A DNA stretch of 61,009 bases from the NCBI GenBank assembly GCA_964353225.1, contig CAYGVA010000001.1:1-61009 (forward strand), written 5' to 3'. Source of the DNA: PCC-6406 sp964353225. GTDB taxonomy: Bacteria > Cyanobacteriota > Cyanobacteriia > Phormidesmidales > Phormidesmidaceae. A program made the translations under genes and the position numbers. Numbering within the stretch: the first letter of the stretch is position 1; each line of letters starts with the position of its first letter. Below, in pieces: positions 26,201 to 34,317 of the stretch. The notes under the pieces were generated by a model. That model did not search any database and was not told the DNA's origin. It worked only from the letters and a program-made list of their open reading frames with translations.

Positions 26201-26903
26201 CCTTTTAAGCTACGAATATCGCCGTAACCCTTCGACCACTCCCACCTCACTCCTGATCAATAGCGAGGTGGGTTCCAACCTTGGTTCTAGCGATCATACC
26301 TTTGCCTTCGAAGGGATTTACTCCCCTGATTGGCAATGGGAGTTTTATACCAAATACGCCTTTCGCCTAAATAACGCCACGATCGCCGATGGCTCTGACT
26401 ATTCCACCAGCATTCATTTAGGCCAACTCCGGGCCTCCTATCGGTTTGCCTACCGTTGGGACATTCTGGGGGAAGTGCGCCTGATCACCCAACCTTCCGC
26501 AAGCTACACCGAAGTGGGTACAGCCCTAGAGCTGGGTTATTATCTAACGCCCGATTTACGGGTAGGGGTGGGTTACAGTTTTGGCAGCGTCACTAGCGAT
26601 GGCTTTGGGGGCAGTGGCTATCGTTCTGCAAGTGGTCCCTATCTAGGGGTGCAATTTAAAGTTAACGAGCTCCTCAGTGATTTTGGTCTCCAGACCGTTG
26701 CCCCTGCCCAGCAACAAGAATCTTATGTAGAGACGGCACCATCTGAACCTGAGCCGGTGGAGGCAGAAACGTTGCCTGAGGGCGAAGTTGAGGGGGATCC
26801 CCCCGCTGACGAAGCCGTGACTCCCAGCGATGAGGACATTCCCGCTGTTGACCCGATGTTGGCCGCACCATTACCCGTCGATGCTGTAGGGGAGGGCGAA
26901 TAA
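23211..26903 (+). CDS. Large Ig-domain plus outer-membrane beta-barrel protein (1230 residues)
   Basis: Residues 1-33 form a signal peptide ending SNAYA. An acidic, low-complexity linker follows (about 34-155), then an Ig/invasin-like domain (about 160-260: LKGSITDNEGAALLRDVVVTL). From about 275 to 1165 the sequence is a long series of amphipathic beta strands with alternating aromatic residues, as in a large outer-membrane barrel; it includes RLVRGADYEIDYDRGTLLF, seen in big gram-negative surface barrels. The last 60 residues are acidic and Pro/Glu-rich, probably a periplasmic tail. No TonB box or plug domain was recognised. It overlaps the upstream stop by one base and sits 2 bp from the next gene. 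It is a candidate secretion pore or surface anchor for the operon. Confidence 0.75.
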   Translation: MKFLIAISHIFGWVGVVAISANLSGLGLSNAYASDAPDEPLESFESEVEWAEPGRADALLDPVATDELSHADASGSLALPGVSGRTAELEELSTGLTNEIISITAEETPPDPLGSETNPEVLGDGETLQLDEAADAIPDQPASDEVNALVLELVPVDSAAVPADNRSILELKGSITDNEGAALLRDVVVTLTTSAGEFLGADYDSDLPGFQVLARQGQFQASLRSTLEAQQVQVRATVDGYEARGLEREATLTPIPPLEAVANLVFITHLRPSLVSGVIDFRLGAGGTDYWGSYQDFLDPDLVGTTDFDLDAGIFATGTFGEWLFTGAVNTERALNETCDGNRLFRDTQFCEQRYPVYGDSSQVDYLTPSVDNVYFRFQRDSRISGAEPDYFMWGDYTTQEFARTSQDFTAVTRQLHGFKGNYTFGNVQLTAMYANNLRPFQRDTLVPDGTSGYYFLSRRAIFVGSEDIFLEVEELNRPGTVLERQRLVRGADYEIDYDRGTLLFRQPLHATELNAIGETLVRRIVATYQVDGVGVGGNLYAVRFQYNLEPGEETAGWAGFTALSEDRGEQIFRLAGVDLLLPLGETGELTAEIARSSLDISGQTTSGSAYRLEANGPLLNDIIDGSFYFRSASSGFDNTATASFRPGQTRWGATLNANLSADTEISFGFDQEINVGTAPEVFAGNTLQELQASGNLASVLVPGQYATAGSVVDNTLTTFRLGIQQQVGVAQLGLDFVNREREDRIAGISTSAQQFVPRVGIPLGVDLDFNAQSELNFGSESDALYPTRTTVSLDWRIDPNLTLQLAQQFASGGRQPGSVTSLNTIANYDLGENTTLTSRYSIIGGYGGVIGQSALGLNHRLILAPGLRANFGFERINGSSFNETGAGQQSAIPYAVGAGASALGLQDSTAYSLGFEYTANPNFQASTRIEHRDSASGNNTVFTLTAAGQVTPELTTLFRYQRANYANQIINGNLGSSASAKLGLAYRNPVSDRFNGLLSYEYRRNPSTTPTSLLINSEVGSNLGSSDHTFAFEGIYSPDWQWEFYTKYAFRLNNATIADGSDYSTSIHLGQLRASYRFAYRWDILGEVRLITQPSASYTEVGTALELGYYLTPDLRVGVGYSFGSVTSDGFGGSGYRSASGPYLGVQFKVNELLSDFGLQTVAPAQQQESYVETAPSEPEPVEAETLPEGEVEGDPPADEAVTPSDEDIPAVDPMLAAPLPVDAVGEGE

Positions 26904-26905
26904 TC

Positions 26906-28954
26906 ATGGGATTATCAAAACCGCTATGGATGGGATTGGGTTTGTTGCTAAGCGGGTTGCCGGTGAATGTGGCTTTGGGGCAAGCCGTTCCCATGCAGAT
27001 CACCGTTAATAGTGCCCACGATGGTCTGATTCAGGCCGACGATGCGCTAACGCTGCGAGAGGCGATTGAGATTGCTAACGGCACCCTGCCTGTGGCTGAA
27101 CTTTCGGTGGCGGAGCAGGTTCAACTCTCCCCGTCACCAGATATCCACACTTGGATTGGTTTTGACTTACCCCCAGAGCAGACCACAATTTACTTGCAGG
27201 ATTTACTTCCTCCGCTGACCACTTCTCACTTAATAATTGATGGCACTAGCCAACCGGGTTACGGTGCGACTCGGCCAGAGTTGCCCCATATTCCGATTCC
27301 TGTGGTCAGCCTGACCCCTGCACGAGGGGTTGAAGTTTTTCGGGGAATAACCGTTGCGGGGAGCGATATTACGATTCAGGGTTTGAGTCTTTACGGATTT
27401 TGGGCCTCATCCCGCGCCACCCTCACGACTCCTCCCGCTGATATTTTCATTGCGAGCGCTCCGCCTCCGGCTGATTCCAGTCCGGATGCCCCTTCAGTAG
27501 AATCCTTTGATTTACATAACGCCGAGGTTCATGCTCCCCGCACCGTACTACACCATAACTGGTTAGGGGTTACCCCTGAGGGTGCTACTCCTGAGCAGCG
27601 CTCTGCCTTCGGAGTTTCTGTCTTTAATGGGGTGGATGTCCGGGTTTCTGAAAATTTAATTCAGCACCATGAAGGGAGTGGTGTGATTACTGGACATCGT
27701 GCGACCGGTCTGGTGCTTGTCGGTAATGCCATCTTGGGCAATGGTGTGGCTGGTATGCCCGATGCCATTCGCCTAGAAGGCAATGTGGAGCGAGCCGAGA
27801 TTACGAATAATTTGATCTGTGGCAATGATGGCAGTGGCATTTTCATGTTTCACCCTGAGGGCTCAGTACATATCGAGGGTAACGATATTCGCTTTAACGG
27901 TCGGCGGTTTCATCGAGCGGCCCTCTATGTCATGGGAGATGGCCACAGCATTATTGACAACATGATTGGGCATCAACCAGGACCCGGTGTTGCCATTGCG
28001 GCTCGCCCCCATAGTGAGCGCAATATTGTTCGCAACAATCGATTTACTGCCCTTGATGGCCTCACCATTGACCTAGTGGCTCGACGCAATGCGGGAGTTT
28101 ATGATTTTCAACGGGCCGATGGCCCTAATCCGCCCCGTAATTCTCACCACCGTCGTTCAGATACCGCCAATGGTGCTATTAATGCCCCGGAGTTTGACAG
28201 TTATGTTTTTGATGGAACCGCTGGCCCTTTGCAAATCACCGGCATTGCTGATCCCGGTAGCGAAGTGGACTTATATCTGATTCAAGAATCGGCGGAGGTG
28301 TACGGTCCCTTAGGGGAACCAATCGCTACCGTTAAGGCTGATGAAATATCGGGACAATTTGAGTTCGTTTGGGAGTCGGACACCGGAGGGTGGGTAGGGG
28401 CGATCGCCTCAGATCCCCGCTATGGCACTTCCGAACCTTCCCCAGTGATTCAGGTGATTGGCCCAGACGGAGTTATGCCTGAGCGGCAAGGTCCTGCCCC
28501 CTATGTGGCCCAATGCCTCACCGCGCCCCCTGCCGATCCGCCGTTGCCCCCCGAGCCAATTCGTCTCCGCATTCAGCGGAATATCCACTTTGCGCTGGAT
28601 CGCTCTAACATCAGCCCCGAAAGTGCCGTCATCTTAGATGGCATTGCAGCGGTGATGTTGGAATATCCGTTCCTCACGGTGGAACTCCATGGTCATACCG
28701 ACCCCCGCGCCAGTGTGGCCTATAACCAGGCACTCAGTGAGCGTCGGGCCTTAGCCGCTCGGGACTATCTGGTTCGCCAAGGCATACCCCCAGAGCAATT
28801 GCGGATTGTACCCTTCGGGGAAAGTCAGCGGCGCACCACGGGGAGTTCACGGGTAGATTACGCCCGCGATCGCCGCGTCGAATTCGTCTTTACTGATACC
28901 CGAGGACTAGACATCGTTTTTGAAGATCTCGAAACGGATCTGCAAATCGAGTAG
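26906..28954 (+). CDS. Beta-helix protein with C-terminal OmpA peptidoglycan-binding domain
   Basis: A 682-residue exported protein with a signal peptide of about 26 residues (ending ALGQA). Residues about 30-90 resemble the CSLREA-type start of beta-helical surface proteins (LTLREAIEIANG). Residues about 160-390 form a right-handed parallel beta-helix with N-rich turns (ITNNLICGNDGSGIFM, IEGNDIRFNG). An Ig-like segment follows, then a clear OmpA domain at about 560-670: FALDRSNISPES, VELHGHTDPRAS, NQALSERRALAARDYL, VDYARDRRVEF. OmpA domains bind peptidoglycan, so it should tether the system to the cell wall. It starts 2 bp after the barrel gene. Confidence 0.85.
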   Translation: MGLSKPLWMGLGLLLSGLPVNVALGQAVPMQITVNSAHDGLIQADDALTLREAIEIANGTLPVAELSVAEQVQLSPSPDIHTWIGFDLPPEQTTIYLQDLLPPLTTSHLIIDGTSQPGYGATRPELPHIPIPVVSLTPARGVEVFRGITVAGSDITIQGLSLYGFWASSRATLTTPPADIFIASAPPPADSSPDAPSVESFDLHNAEVHAPRTVLHHNWLGVTPEGATPEQRSAFGVSVFNGVDVRVSENLIQHHEGSGVITGHRATGLVLVGNAILGNGVAGMPDAIRLEGNVERAEITNNLICGNDGSGIFMFHPEGSVHIEGNDIRFNGRRFHRAALYVMGDGHSIIDNMIGHQPGPGVAIAARPHSERNIVRNNRFTALDGLTIDLVARRNAGVYDFQRADGPNPPRNSHHRRSDTANGAINAPEFDSYVFDGTAGPLQITGIADPGSEVDLYLIQESAEVYGPLGEPIATVKADEISGQFEFVWESDTGGWVGAIASDPRYGTSEPSPVIQVIGPDGVMPERQGPAPYVAQCLTAPPADPPLPPEPIRLRIQRNIHFALDRSNISPESAVILDGIAAVMLEYPFLTVELHGHTDPRASVAYNQALSERRALAARDYLVRQGIPPEQLRIVPFGESQRRTTGSSRVDYARDRRVEFVFTDTRGLDIVFEDLETDLQIE

Positions 28955-28998
28955 ATTAGCTCACCTTAAGTTATCTATCCCCGACCCCGCTTTAGCCC

Positions 28999-30648
28999 AT
29001 GCAAACGGCAAATAGGAACACAGGTATGTCACTGCCAGAGAGATACAGATATCGCATAGTCAGTTTATTTAAGCTTTGCTTATTTACCCTTGTTTGCGTA
29101 CTGATTATCCAAGAACCTGTATTGGCAAATCGGCCCATACAGACTTATCTCACCAGTAATGTGGCCGGCACCCCTGCCAATTTTACGGCTGTCCCTTATG
29201 CCACTCCCTGTGGGTCTACGGGTGCAAATGCTATTACGGGCTGTGCGGCAGCTGGCGTAAACACAAATATGAACTTCGGTTCGGGCAACAATATTCAACT
29301 GAATGGTATGGTCGTTGACGTTGCGGGGACACCAACCTTTTTCGAACCAGCACTAAACCTGACCACTACGGGCACGGGGTTGGCCAATCGGGTGGTTTTT
29401 CGCCGCAGTGGCGTGGCCAATCCCGCCACGGGTTCGACCACGACGGAGCAAGCCTTCTGGGAGTTCGACACTCTGGTGTTGCCTGGTGGTGGCACAGGCA
29501 GCATTAACTTAAGGCCCAACAATGCTGCCACCCTGGCAGATGCCATGTTAAGTCGCACAATTAATCGGGGAATTGATAATACATTTAATAATGTCGCAAC
29601 CCCGCTTGGTCAAGAGACTCGGAATAATATTGAGCGAATTGACTATATTATTGATGCCCCTGGGGTGGCTAGCCCAGCCAATTTAAATACCGTTGGATTC
29701 GCCATTTTAGAACGGGGTGGCAATGATGCTTTTCAAGTTGCAGCAATTACAGGGCTCGATGTCGCTGGCAATCCATCCAGCTATAAGGCGCTAACGCCAG
29801 GGGGAAGTGGTGCCTATGGCGGCGGAGCCGCCGCTAACATCGAAACAGCCGTACTGCGTAGTGATAATCCACCTACAACATCTAACCCGTTTCGTCTATC
29901 TCACCGGGTCCCAGCCCAAGATATTCGAGGGCGCTTCTTCACCTTGGCAGACCTAGGCATCGTTGCAGGTGATTTTGTCTTTGGCTACTCCATATTTGCT
30001 GGTGATGTTCCTGTTGCAACTCTGCCAAATGACCTGGTAGATATTAACAATACAACTGTTTTCCCAAGAACCACTGATGGCGGTGTAAATGGCATTGACC
30101 TAATTGCCGGTGGAATTATTTTTTCGAGCCCCGCCGCCCAAGATTTTCAGCTATTTAAGCGCATCACCAATCTTACCGATAGTGCCGGTGCCGCTTTGAC
30201 GACGTTAGATTTCACCACCGAAGAATCAACCACGGGCATTGCTGCCATCGTCAAAAGTGCGGGCATTGACCCAGTGGGCCTGACAAGTATCACGAATGTT
30301 CCGTTGTCAACGGGCAATCAGATCGAATACACCATTTACTACGCCAGCCCAACGAGTAATTCTACTGCGGTCAATATCTGCGATCAGATTCCCTCTGGAA
30401 CTACCTTTATCCCGGATACTTATACCGCAACCAGCGGCATCCAAGTCATTAACCCTGGTAACCCGGTTGGGGCAGCCACGACCCACACCAATGCCAATGA
30501 TGGCGATACGGGCCGGTTTGAAGCAGTAGGGGCCGTATTGCCCGGCTTCTGCGGCACCAGCGCAGGTAACGGTGCTGTTATTGAGGAAGGTCTAACGGTT
30601 AATGCTGGACAGGCAGGGCGCATCACATTTCGCGTTTCAGTCAATTAA
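28999..30648 (+). CDS. Exported DUF11-like surface protein (549 residues)
   Basis: The fourth gene of the cluster, 44 bp after the OmpA-domain gene. An N-terminal signal (LFKLCLFTLVCVLIIQ, cleavage near VLANR) precedes a long Asn/Thr/Gly-rich beta-type region. The C-terminal 140 residues have DUF11 character (GNQIEYTIYYASPTSNSTAV, then CDQIPSGTTFIPDTY). Cysteines are few but paired (CGSTGANAITGC). Composition is like surface-layer or fibre proteins. It shares the DUF11 theme with the first gene, so the cluster may have two exported subunits around a barrel and a wall anchor. A stem-loop after the gene marks the transcript end. Its function is unknown. Confidence 0.72.
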   Translation: MQTANRNTGMSLPERYRYRIVSLFKLCLFTLVCVLIIQEPVLANRPIQTYLTSNVAGTPANFTAVPYATPCGSTGANAITGCAAAGVNTNMNFGSGNNIQLNGMVVDVAGTPTFFEPALNLTTTGTGLANRVVFRRSGVANPATGSTTTEQAFWEFDTLVLPGGGTGSINLRPNNAATLADAMLSRTINRGIDNTFNNVATPLGQETRNNIERIDYIIDAPGVASPANLNTVGFAILERGGNDAFQVAAITGLDVAGNPSSYKALTPGGSGAYGGGAAANIETAVLRSDNPPTTSNPFRLSHRVPAQDIRGRFFTLADLGIVAGDFVFGYSIFAGDVPVATLPNDLVDINNTTVFPRTTDGGVNGIDLIAGGIIFSSPAAQDFQLFKRITNLTDSAGAALTTLDFTTEESTTGIAAIVKSAGIDPVGLTSITNVPLSTGNQIEYTIYYASPTSNSTAVNICDQIPSGTTFIPDTYTATSGIQVINPGNPVGAATTHTNANDGDTGRFEAVGAVLPGFCGTSAGNGAVIEEGLTVNAGQAGRITFRVSVN

Positions 30649-30975
30649 ATTCAGATGCCTTCGGCTCCGTTCACCTGAGCACTGTTATCTAATTGCTGAA
30701 TCAGGATTCAACGGCGCAGGAGCGGATGGTTTTCTCAGCCAGCCATCACCCAACTGGGTGATGGCTGGCTGAGTGATGACGAATGCATCTCTTTTGGGCA
30801 CCAAGCTCCGCCGGTTTACTGTTGTGTGGCCATCGCCAGTTCGTTCGGTTCGGCCAAGCCTGCGGGCCAGTGCTTTAGTTTGATCAAAATTTGCGTGTTT
30901 CTGCCTGTGCGAGGCGTATAACAGACAGGGGTGCCGCCGATCGCGATCTTAAAAACTGCTAGGGAGGCTACGGCC
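30649..30975. other. Intergenic region between the surface operon and the CHAT gene
   Basis: These 327 bases contain the operon-end stem-loop (annotated separately) and presumably the promoter of the CHAT protein gene. The AGGCGTATAACAGACAG stretch at 30911-30927 has a TATAAC -10-like element at 30916-30921, 55 bp before the CHAT start. No other gene is seen. Confidence 0.45.
30734..30773 (+). terminator. 18-bp perfect stem-loop at the end of the surface operon
   Basis: The arms 30734-30751 and 30756-30773 are perfectly complementary around AACT. It lies 85 bp after the last gene of the cluster. No T-tract follows, so it may be a transcript-stabilising 3' hairpin or a cyanobacterial-style U-less terminator. 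Confidence 0.65.
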
Positions 30976-33006
30976 ATGGCCCGACATTGGCGTTGGTTAC
31001 GGTTTTGGGGGGGAGTTGCGGCAGTCGCGATCGCCTTACCCCTCTTCACTACGGCCCTAGGGCTGTCTAGGACGGTACCCCTTCCTGCCGACAGTGTCTT
31101 AGCCCAGTTGCCCGCCGCCCACACCCTCGAAGATCAAGCGGATCGGCAGTTTTACGACCGAGATTACGACCGGGCCGAGGCGAATTACCGTCGAGCCCTG
31201 GATGCCTATCAAGTTGAAGCGCCCGAGTCCGATCATATTGCCGATATTTTTCATAACCTGGCTCGGATTTATCTGCTGACCGAGCGCTATGGCGACGCCC
31301 TACCCTTGCTAGAACAACTGGAAGCCCAGGGTTGGACCGGCTCTGGTTTAGGGAATAACCTCGCCTTGGCCTACTTCCACACCGGCAATTATCGGGCCGC
31401 CGAGGTGGTTTTAAATGGGGTTTTGGCCGATTGGGATGCGATTCGAGCGGGGGATGATCTCGGTGATCAAGATCGGATCACCCTCTTTGAGCAACAGGCC
31501 CATAGCTATGCCCTGATGCAGCGGGTGTTGGTAGCCCAAGATAAAACCGATGCCGCCTTAGCTATGGCCGAGCGGGGTCGTGCGCGTGCCTTGGTGACGC
31601 AATTGGTGCAGTCACAGGTCGTGCAGTCCCCAGGGCAGCCGCAGGGCAACAGTGATGCACCCTTGACGGTGGCCCAAATCAGGGCAGTGGCCCGCAACCA
31701 GAACACCACCCTAGTGGTCTACGCGGCCCTGGGGGATGGTCAACGGGTGCTGGGGAATGCCGTCGATCTAGAAACGGATTTGTTTACCTGGGTGATCCCG
31801 CCCTCGGGGCCAATCACCTTTCGGCAGACCCCACTAGAGCCTTTTTGGACGGGGGATGCCGTCCGCAGCGCCCCCGCTTCTGCCGCCTCTCCTTTAGAAG
31901 CATTAGTGGGCACGACCCGCCAAGCCCTGGGGGTAGCGAGTCGGGGGCTGGGGGTGGTGCCCACCGATCGCCGGGTGACGGACGACTTGCCACCCTCCAA
32001 CCCATTGTCGATGCAGACCCTCTATCAGATTTTGATTGAGCCCATTGCGGCGGCTCTGCCGACCCACCCCGAAGCCTTGGTCACCCTGGTTCCCCAGGGA
32101 CCTTTATTTTTGGTGCCCTTTGCAGCGTTGCCCGATCAGACCGGCCAGCCCTTGATTGAAAAGCACACCCTGGCGCTGTCCCCCTCAGTTCAGACCCTGG
32201 CATTAGCGACGGAAACCCAGCCCCGTCGCGCCGGTGGGTTAGTGGTGGGCAACCCCATAGAAATGCCCAGCCTACCGATCGAAGGGCAAGACACCCCAGC
32301 CAACTTGCCGCCTTTACCAGGGGCCGAGCGAGAGGCAGACGCGATCGCCCAACTCCTCAATACCCAAGCCCTCACTCGCCAAGCCGCGACCGAATCGGCG
32401 GTGGTCGCCCAGATGCCCCAGCAGCCCATTATCCACCTAGCCACCCACGGGCTGCTGAATATTGATTCCCGGTTGAATGAATTTGGTCTGCCCACCGATG
32501 CCAATGCCCCCACCGCCACCGATGCCAATGTATTTGTAAACCCCGGTGCGGTCATTGTTGGGGGCAACGTCACCGTGGGTGGCGTGGATGCTGCGGTGTC
32601 CCTAGCGCGGGAGCGGGTGGTGCGGTTTAGCCCCCCAGGGGTCATTGCCCTAGCCCCCGGAAACGGGGAGGATGGTTGGCTCACCGCCGAAGAAATTGCG
32701 GCGTTGCAATTACAGGCAGATCTAGTGGTTTTGAGTGCCTGTGATACCGGGCGGGGCCGGATTACTGGCGATGGGGTGGTGGGCCTCACCCGTGCCTTCT
32801 TGGTGGCTGGAGCTGACACGGTCGTGGTGTCTCTCTGGCAGGTGCCCGATGATGCCACAGCCACCTTAATGGTGGCGTTTTATCAGCGATTAGCGGCCAC
32901 GGGGGATAAGGCCCAAGCCTTGCGGGAGGCGATGTTGGTCACCAAAGCCGACTATCCCGATCCGCGCAATTGGTCAGCCTTTGTGTTGGTGGGGGAAGCG
33001 GCTTAA
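30976..33006 (+). CDS. TPR-CHAT domain protein (caspase-like peptidase fold)
   Basis: A 676-residue protein. The ATG at 30976 has GGGAGG upstream and gives a proper N-terminal hydrophobic anchor or signal (GGVAAVAIALPLFTTALGL); an earlier GTG at 30931 is less likely. TPR repeats span about residues 40-200. The C-terminal 340 residues are a CHAT domain with the caspase-type dyad: histidine in IHLATHG (about 490) and cysteine in LSACDTGRG (about 588), then GLTRAFLVAGADTVVVSLW. CHAT proteases, including HetF and gasdermin-activating TPR-CHAT proteins, cleave specific partners. Here the N-terminal hydrophobic segment would put it outside the cytoplasm. It follows the surface operon by 327 bp, possibly as a processing protease, but no direct evidence links them. 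Confidence 0.88.
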   Translation: MARHWRWLRFWGGVAAVAIALPLFTTALGLSRTVPLPADSVLAQLPAAHTLEDQADRQFYDRDYDRAEANYRRALDAYQVEAPESDHIADIFHNLARIYLLTERYGDALPLLEQLEAQGWTGSGLGNNLALAYFHTGNYRAAEVVLNGVLADWDAIRAGDDLGDQDRITLFEQQAHSYALMQRVLVAQDKTDAALAMAERGRARALVTQLVQSQVVQSPGQPQGNSDAPLTVAQIRAVARNQNTTLVVYAALGDGQRVLGNAVDLETDLFTWVIPPSGPITFRQTPLEPFWTGDAVRSAPASAASPLEALVGTTRQALGVASRGLGVVPTDRRVTDDLPPSNPLSMQTLYQILIEPIAAALPTHPEALVTLVPQGPLFLVPFAALPDQTGQPLIEKHTLALSPSVQTLALATETQPRRAGGLVVGNPIEMPSLPIEGQDTPANLPPLPGAEREADAIAQLLNTQALTRQAATESAVVAQMPQQPIIHLATHGLLNIDSRLNEFGLPTDANAPTATDANVFVNPGAVIVGGNVTVGGVDAAVSLARERVVRFSPPGVIALAPGNGEDGWLTAEEIAALQLQADLVVLSACDTGRGRITGDGVVGLTRAFLVAGADTVVVSLWQVPDDATATLMVAFYQRLAATGDKAQALREAMLVTKADYPDPRNWSAFVLVGEAA

Positions 33007-33130
33007 AGCAAAGGCTTTAAGCGAAGTTGGGATATGGGTTCTTTACCGCGAAGGCCCGATACAACGGCCGCGTTATCCTCTCATTCCCCCCGCAATAACC
33101 TGAATGCGGTTTAGCTCGTAAACTATGGAT

Positions 33131-33512
33131 GAGGAAGGAGTTGGCGAGGGGGTTACAGGTTGGCATCGTTTCAACCTGAGGAAAGTCCGGGCTCCCGAAA
33201 GACCAGACTTGCTGGGTAACGCCCAGTGCGGGTGACCGTGAGGAGAGTGCCACAGAAACATACCGCCGATGGGGCTTCGGCCCACAGGTAAGGGTGCAAG
33301 GGTGCGGTAAGAGCGCACCAGCAGCATCGAGAGGTGCTGGCTCGGTAAACCCCGGTTGGGAGCAAGGTCGGAGGGGCTATGGTTGGTCTTTTTCCAGTCC
33401 CGTTTTTGGTGTACCGCATGAGGTGTCTGGTAACAGGCATCCCAGATAGATAACCGCCCTCTGGGGGCAACCCCAGAGAACAGAACCCGGCTTATGTCCG
33501 ACTCTTTCCTTT
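33131..33512 (+). ncRNA. rnpB: RNase P RNA (type A)
   Basis: The catalytic RNA of RNase P, which removes tRNA 5' leaders. Helix P1 is formed by GGAAGGAGTTGG (33133-33144) and CCGACTCTTTCC (33498-33509), which pair over 12 positions with G-U wobbles. Conserved blocks appear in order: GAGGAAAGTCCGGGCTCC, AGAGTGCCACAGAAACAT, GGTAAGGGTGCAA, GGCTCGGTAAACCCCGG, AGATAGATAACCGCC and ACAGAACCCGGCTTATG. End positions are estimated from P1. It lies 124 bp after the CHAT gene. Open frames in this interval are artefacts. Confidence 0.96.
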
Positions 33513-34005
33513 CCCCTACTTAGGAGATTGCCGAGAACTAAAATGCCGGCTGTTGGGCTAATGGCCTGACAAAACAGTCTGCCATCTTAATCCTGCATGG
33601 GTTCAGGAGACCTGCGCCCAACCCTGGTCTGTTCATTGCTTGAAATCGCCTTGATCCTGAGCTAACCCTGGCCTAAAGCCATGTCCCTCCCCAGGCGGGG
33701 AGGTTACTGACTAGGGCGGCTGTAATTAACGAGGCCGTAGCTAGGTGTTGCCTTTACGAGACCTACGGTTGTGACCTTAAAGAGGTCTACGGGTTCCGCC
33801 ATTGAGCTAAGAACACTGGGTAATTCTGGGCAGGTAAGATGACCTAGCGGTCTCAGCTATCGTTCTATTGCTGAAGGCAGTAACGCCCTGACCCCCATGT
33901 TAAGGTGACAATAGTCAAGAGCCGGATAGCATGGTTGCTGTTGACTTTGTGCAGGCTCATGCTATCCGACGGTTTACCTGCACTTTCAGATAAAAGGTAT
34001 TCCGT
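33513..34005. other. Non-coding region between rnpB and the small pentapeptide gene
   Basis: These 493 bases hold no protein gene. They contain a degenerate tRNA-like 72-mer on the minus strand (33745-33816). They also contain an 11-bp inverted repeat (CGGATAGCATG at 33923-33933 with CATGCTATCCG at 33958-33968), which lies 37 bp before the pentapeptide start and could be an operator or leader hairpin. Confidence 0.5.
33745..33816 (-). pseudogene. Degenerate tRNA-like sequence (72 nt)
   Basis: On the minus strand the ends GTGTT and AACAC pair, positions 8-9 are TA, and the D-arm begins GCTCAATGGCGG as in real tRNAs. GACC/GGTC can form an anticodon stem around a 7-nt loop containing TTT. But the acceptor has a mismatch at pair 6, the D-stem has one mismatch, U33 is C, and the T-loop lacks TTCGA. 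The exact 72-nt length and D-arm suggest a decayed tRNA (perhaps Lys-like). Chance resemblance is not excluded. Confidence 0.35.
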
Positions 34006-34317
34006 ATGCTTGCCAAACCGATGTATGCAAAAGAGTTATTAAGCCGATATGCGGCGGGTCAACGAGATTTTAGAAACCTCAACTTGATTGCTGCAAACCT
34101 GCGAAATCTCAACCTCAGCGGGGCTGACTTAAGGGGAACCAACTTAGCAAAGGCTAACCTAAGTAATACCAATCTGAGCCATGCAAACCTGTCAGATACG
34201 GTTTTGATTGGGGCAACTTTGGTGAAGACGAATTTAACCCAAGCCAATCTCACCAATGTCGATCTGGGTGAGGTGGATTTGAGCGCTGCAATTGTTCGCA
34301 ATGCGATTTTTTCCTGA
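34006..34317 (+). CDS. Small pentapeptide-repeat protein (103 residues)
   Basis: A short protein of about 15 pentapeptide repeats (LSGADLRGTNLAKANLSNT), predicted to fold as a right-handed beta-helix. ELLSRYAAGQRDFR, near the N-terminus, is the same cap as in the 279-residue pentapeptide protein at 16652. The start at 34006 has AAAGG upstream; MYAKELL at 34021 would align better with the other protein and is possible. No signal peptide. The final repeats end without a capping domain (NAIFS), so it may work as a dimer. Function unknown. Confidence 0.85.
   Translation: MLAKPMYAKELLSRYAAGQRDFRNLNLIAANLRNLNLSGADLRGTNLAKANLSNTNLSHANLSDTVLIGATLVKTNLTQANLTNVDLGEVDLSAAIVRNAIFS

Noticed and set aside
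33073..33470. Two overlapping minus-strand frames of about 84-99 codons
   Set aside because: They are antisense to RNase P RNA, whose conserved blocks explain the lack of stops.
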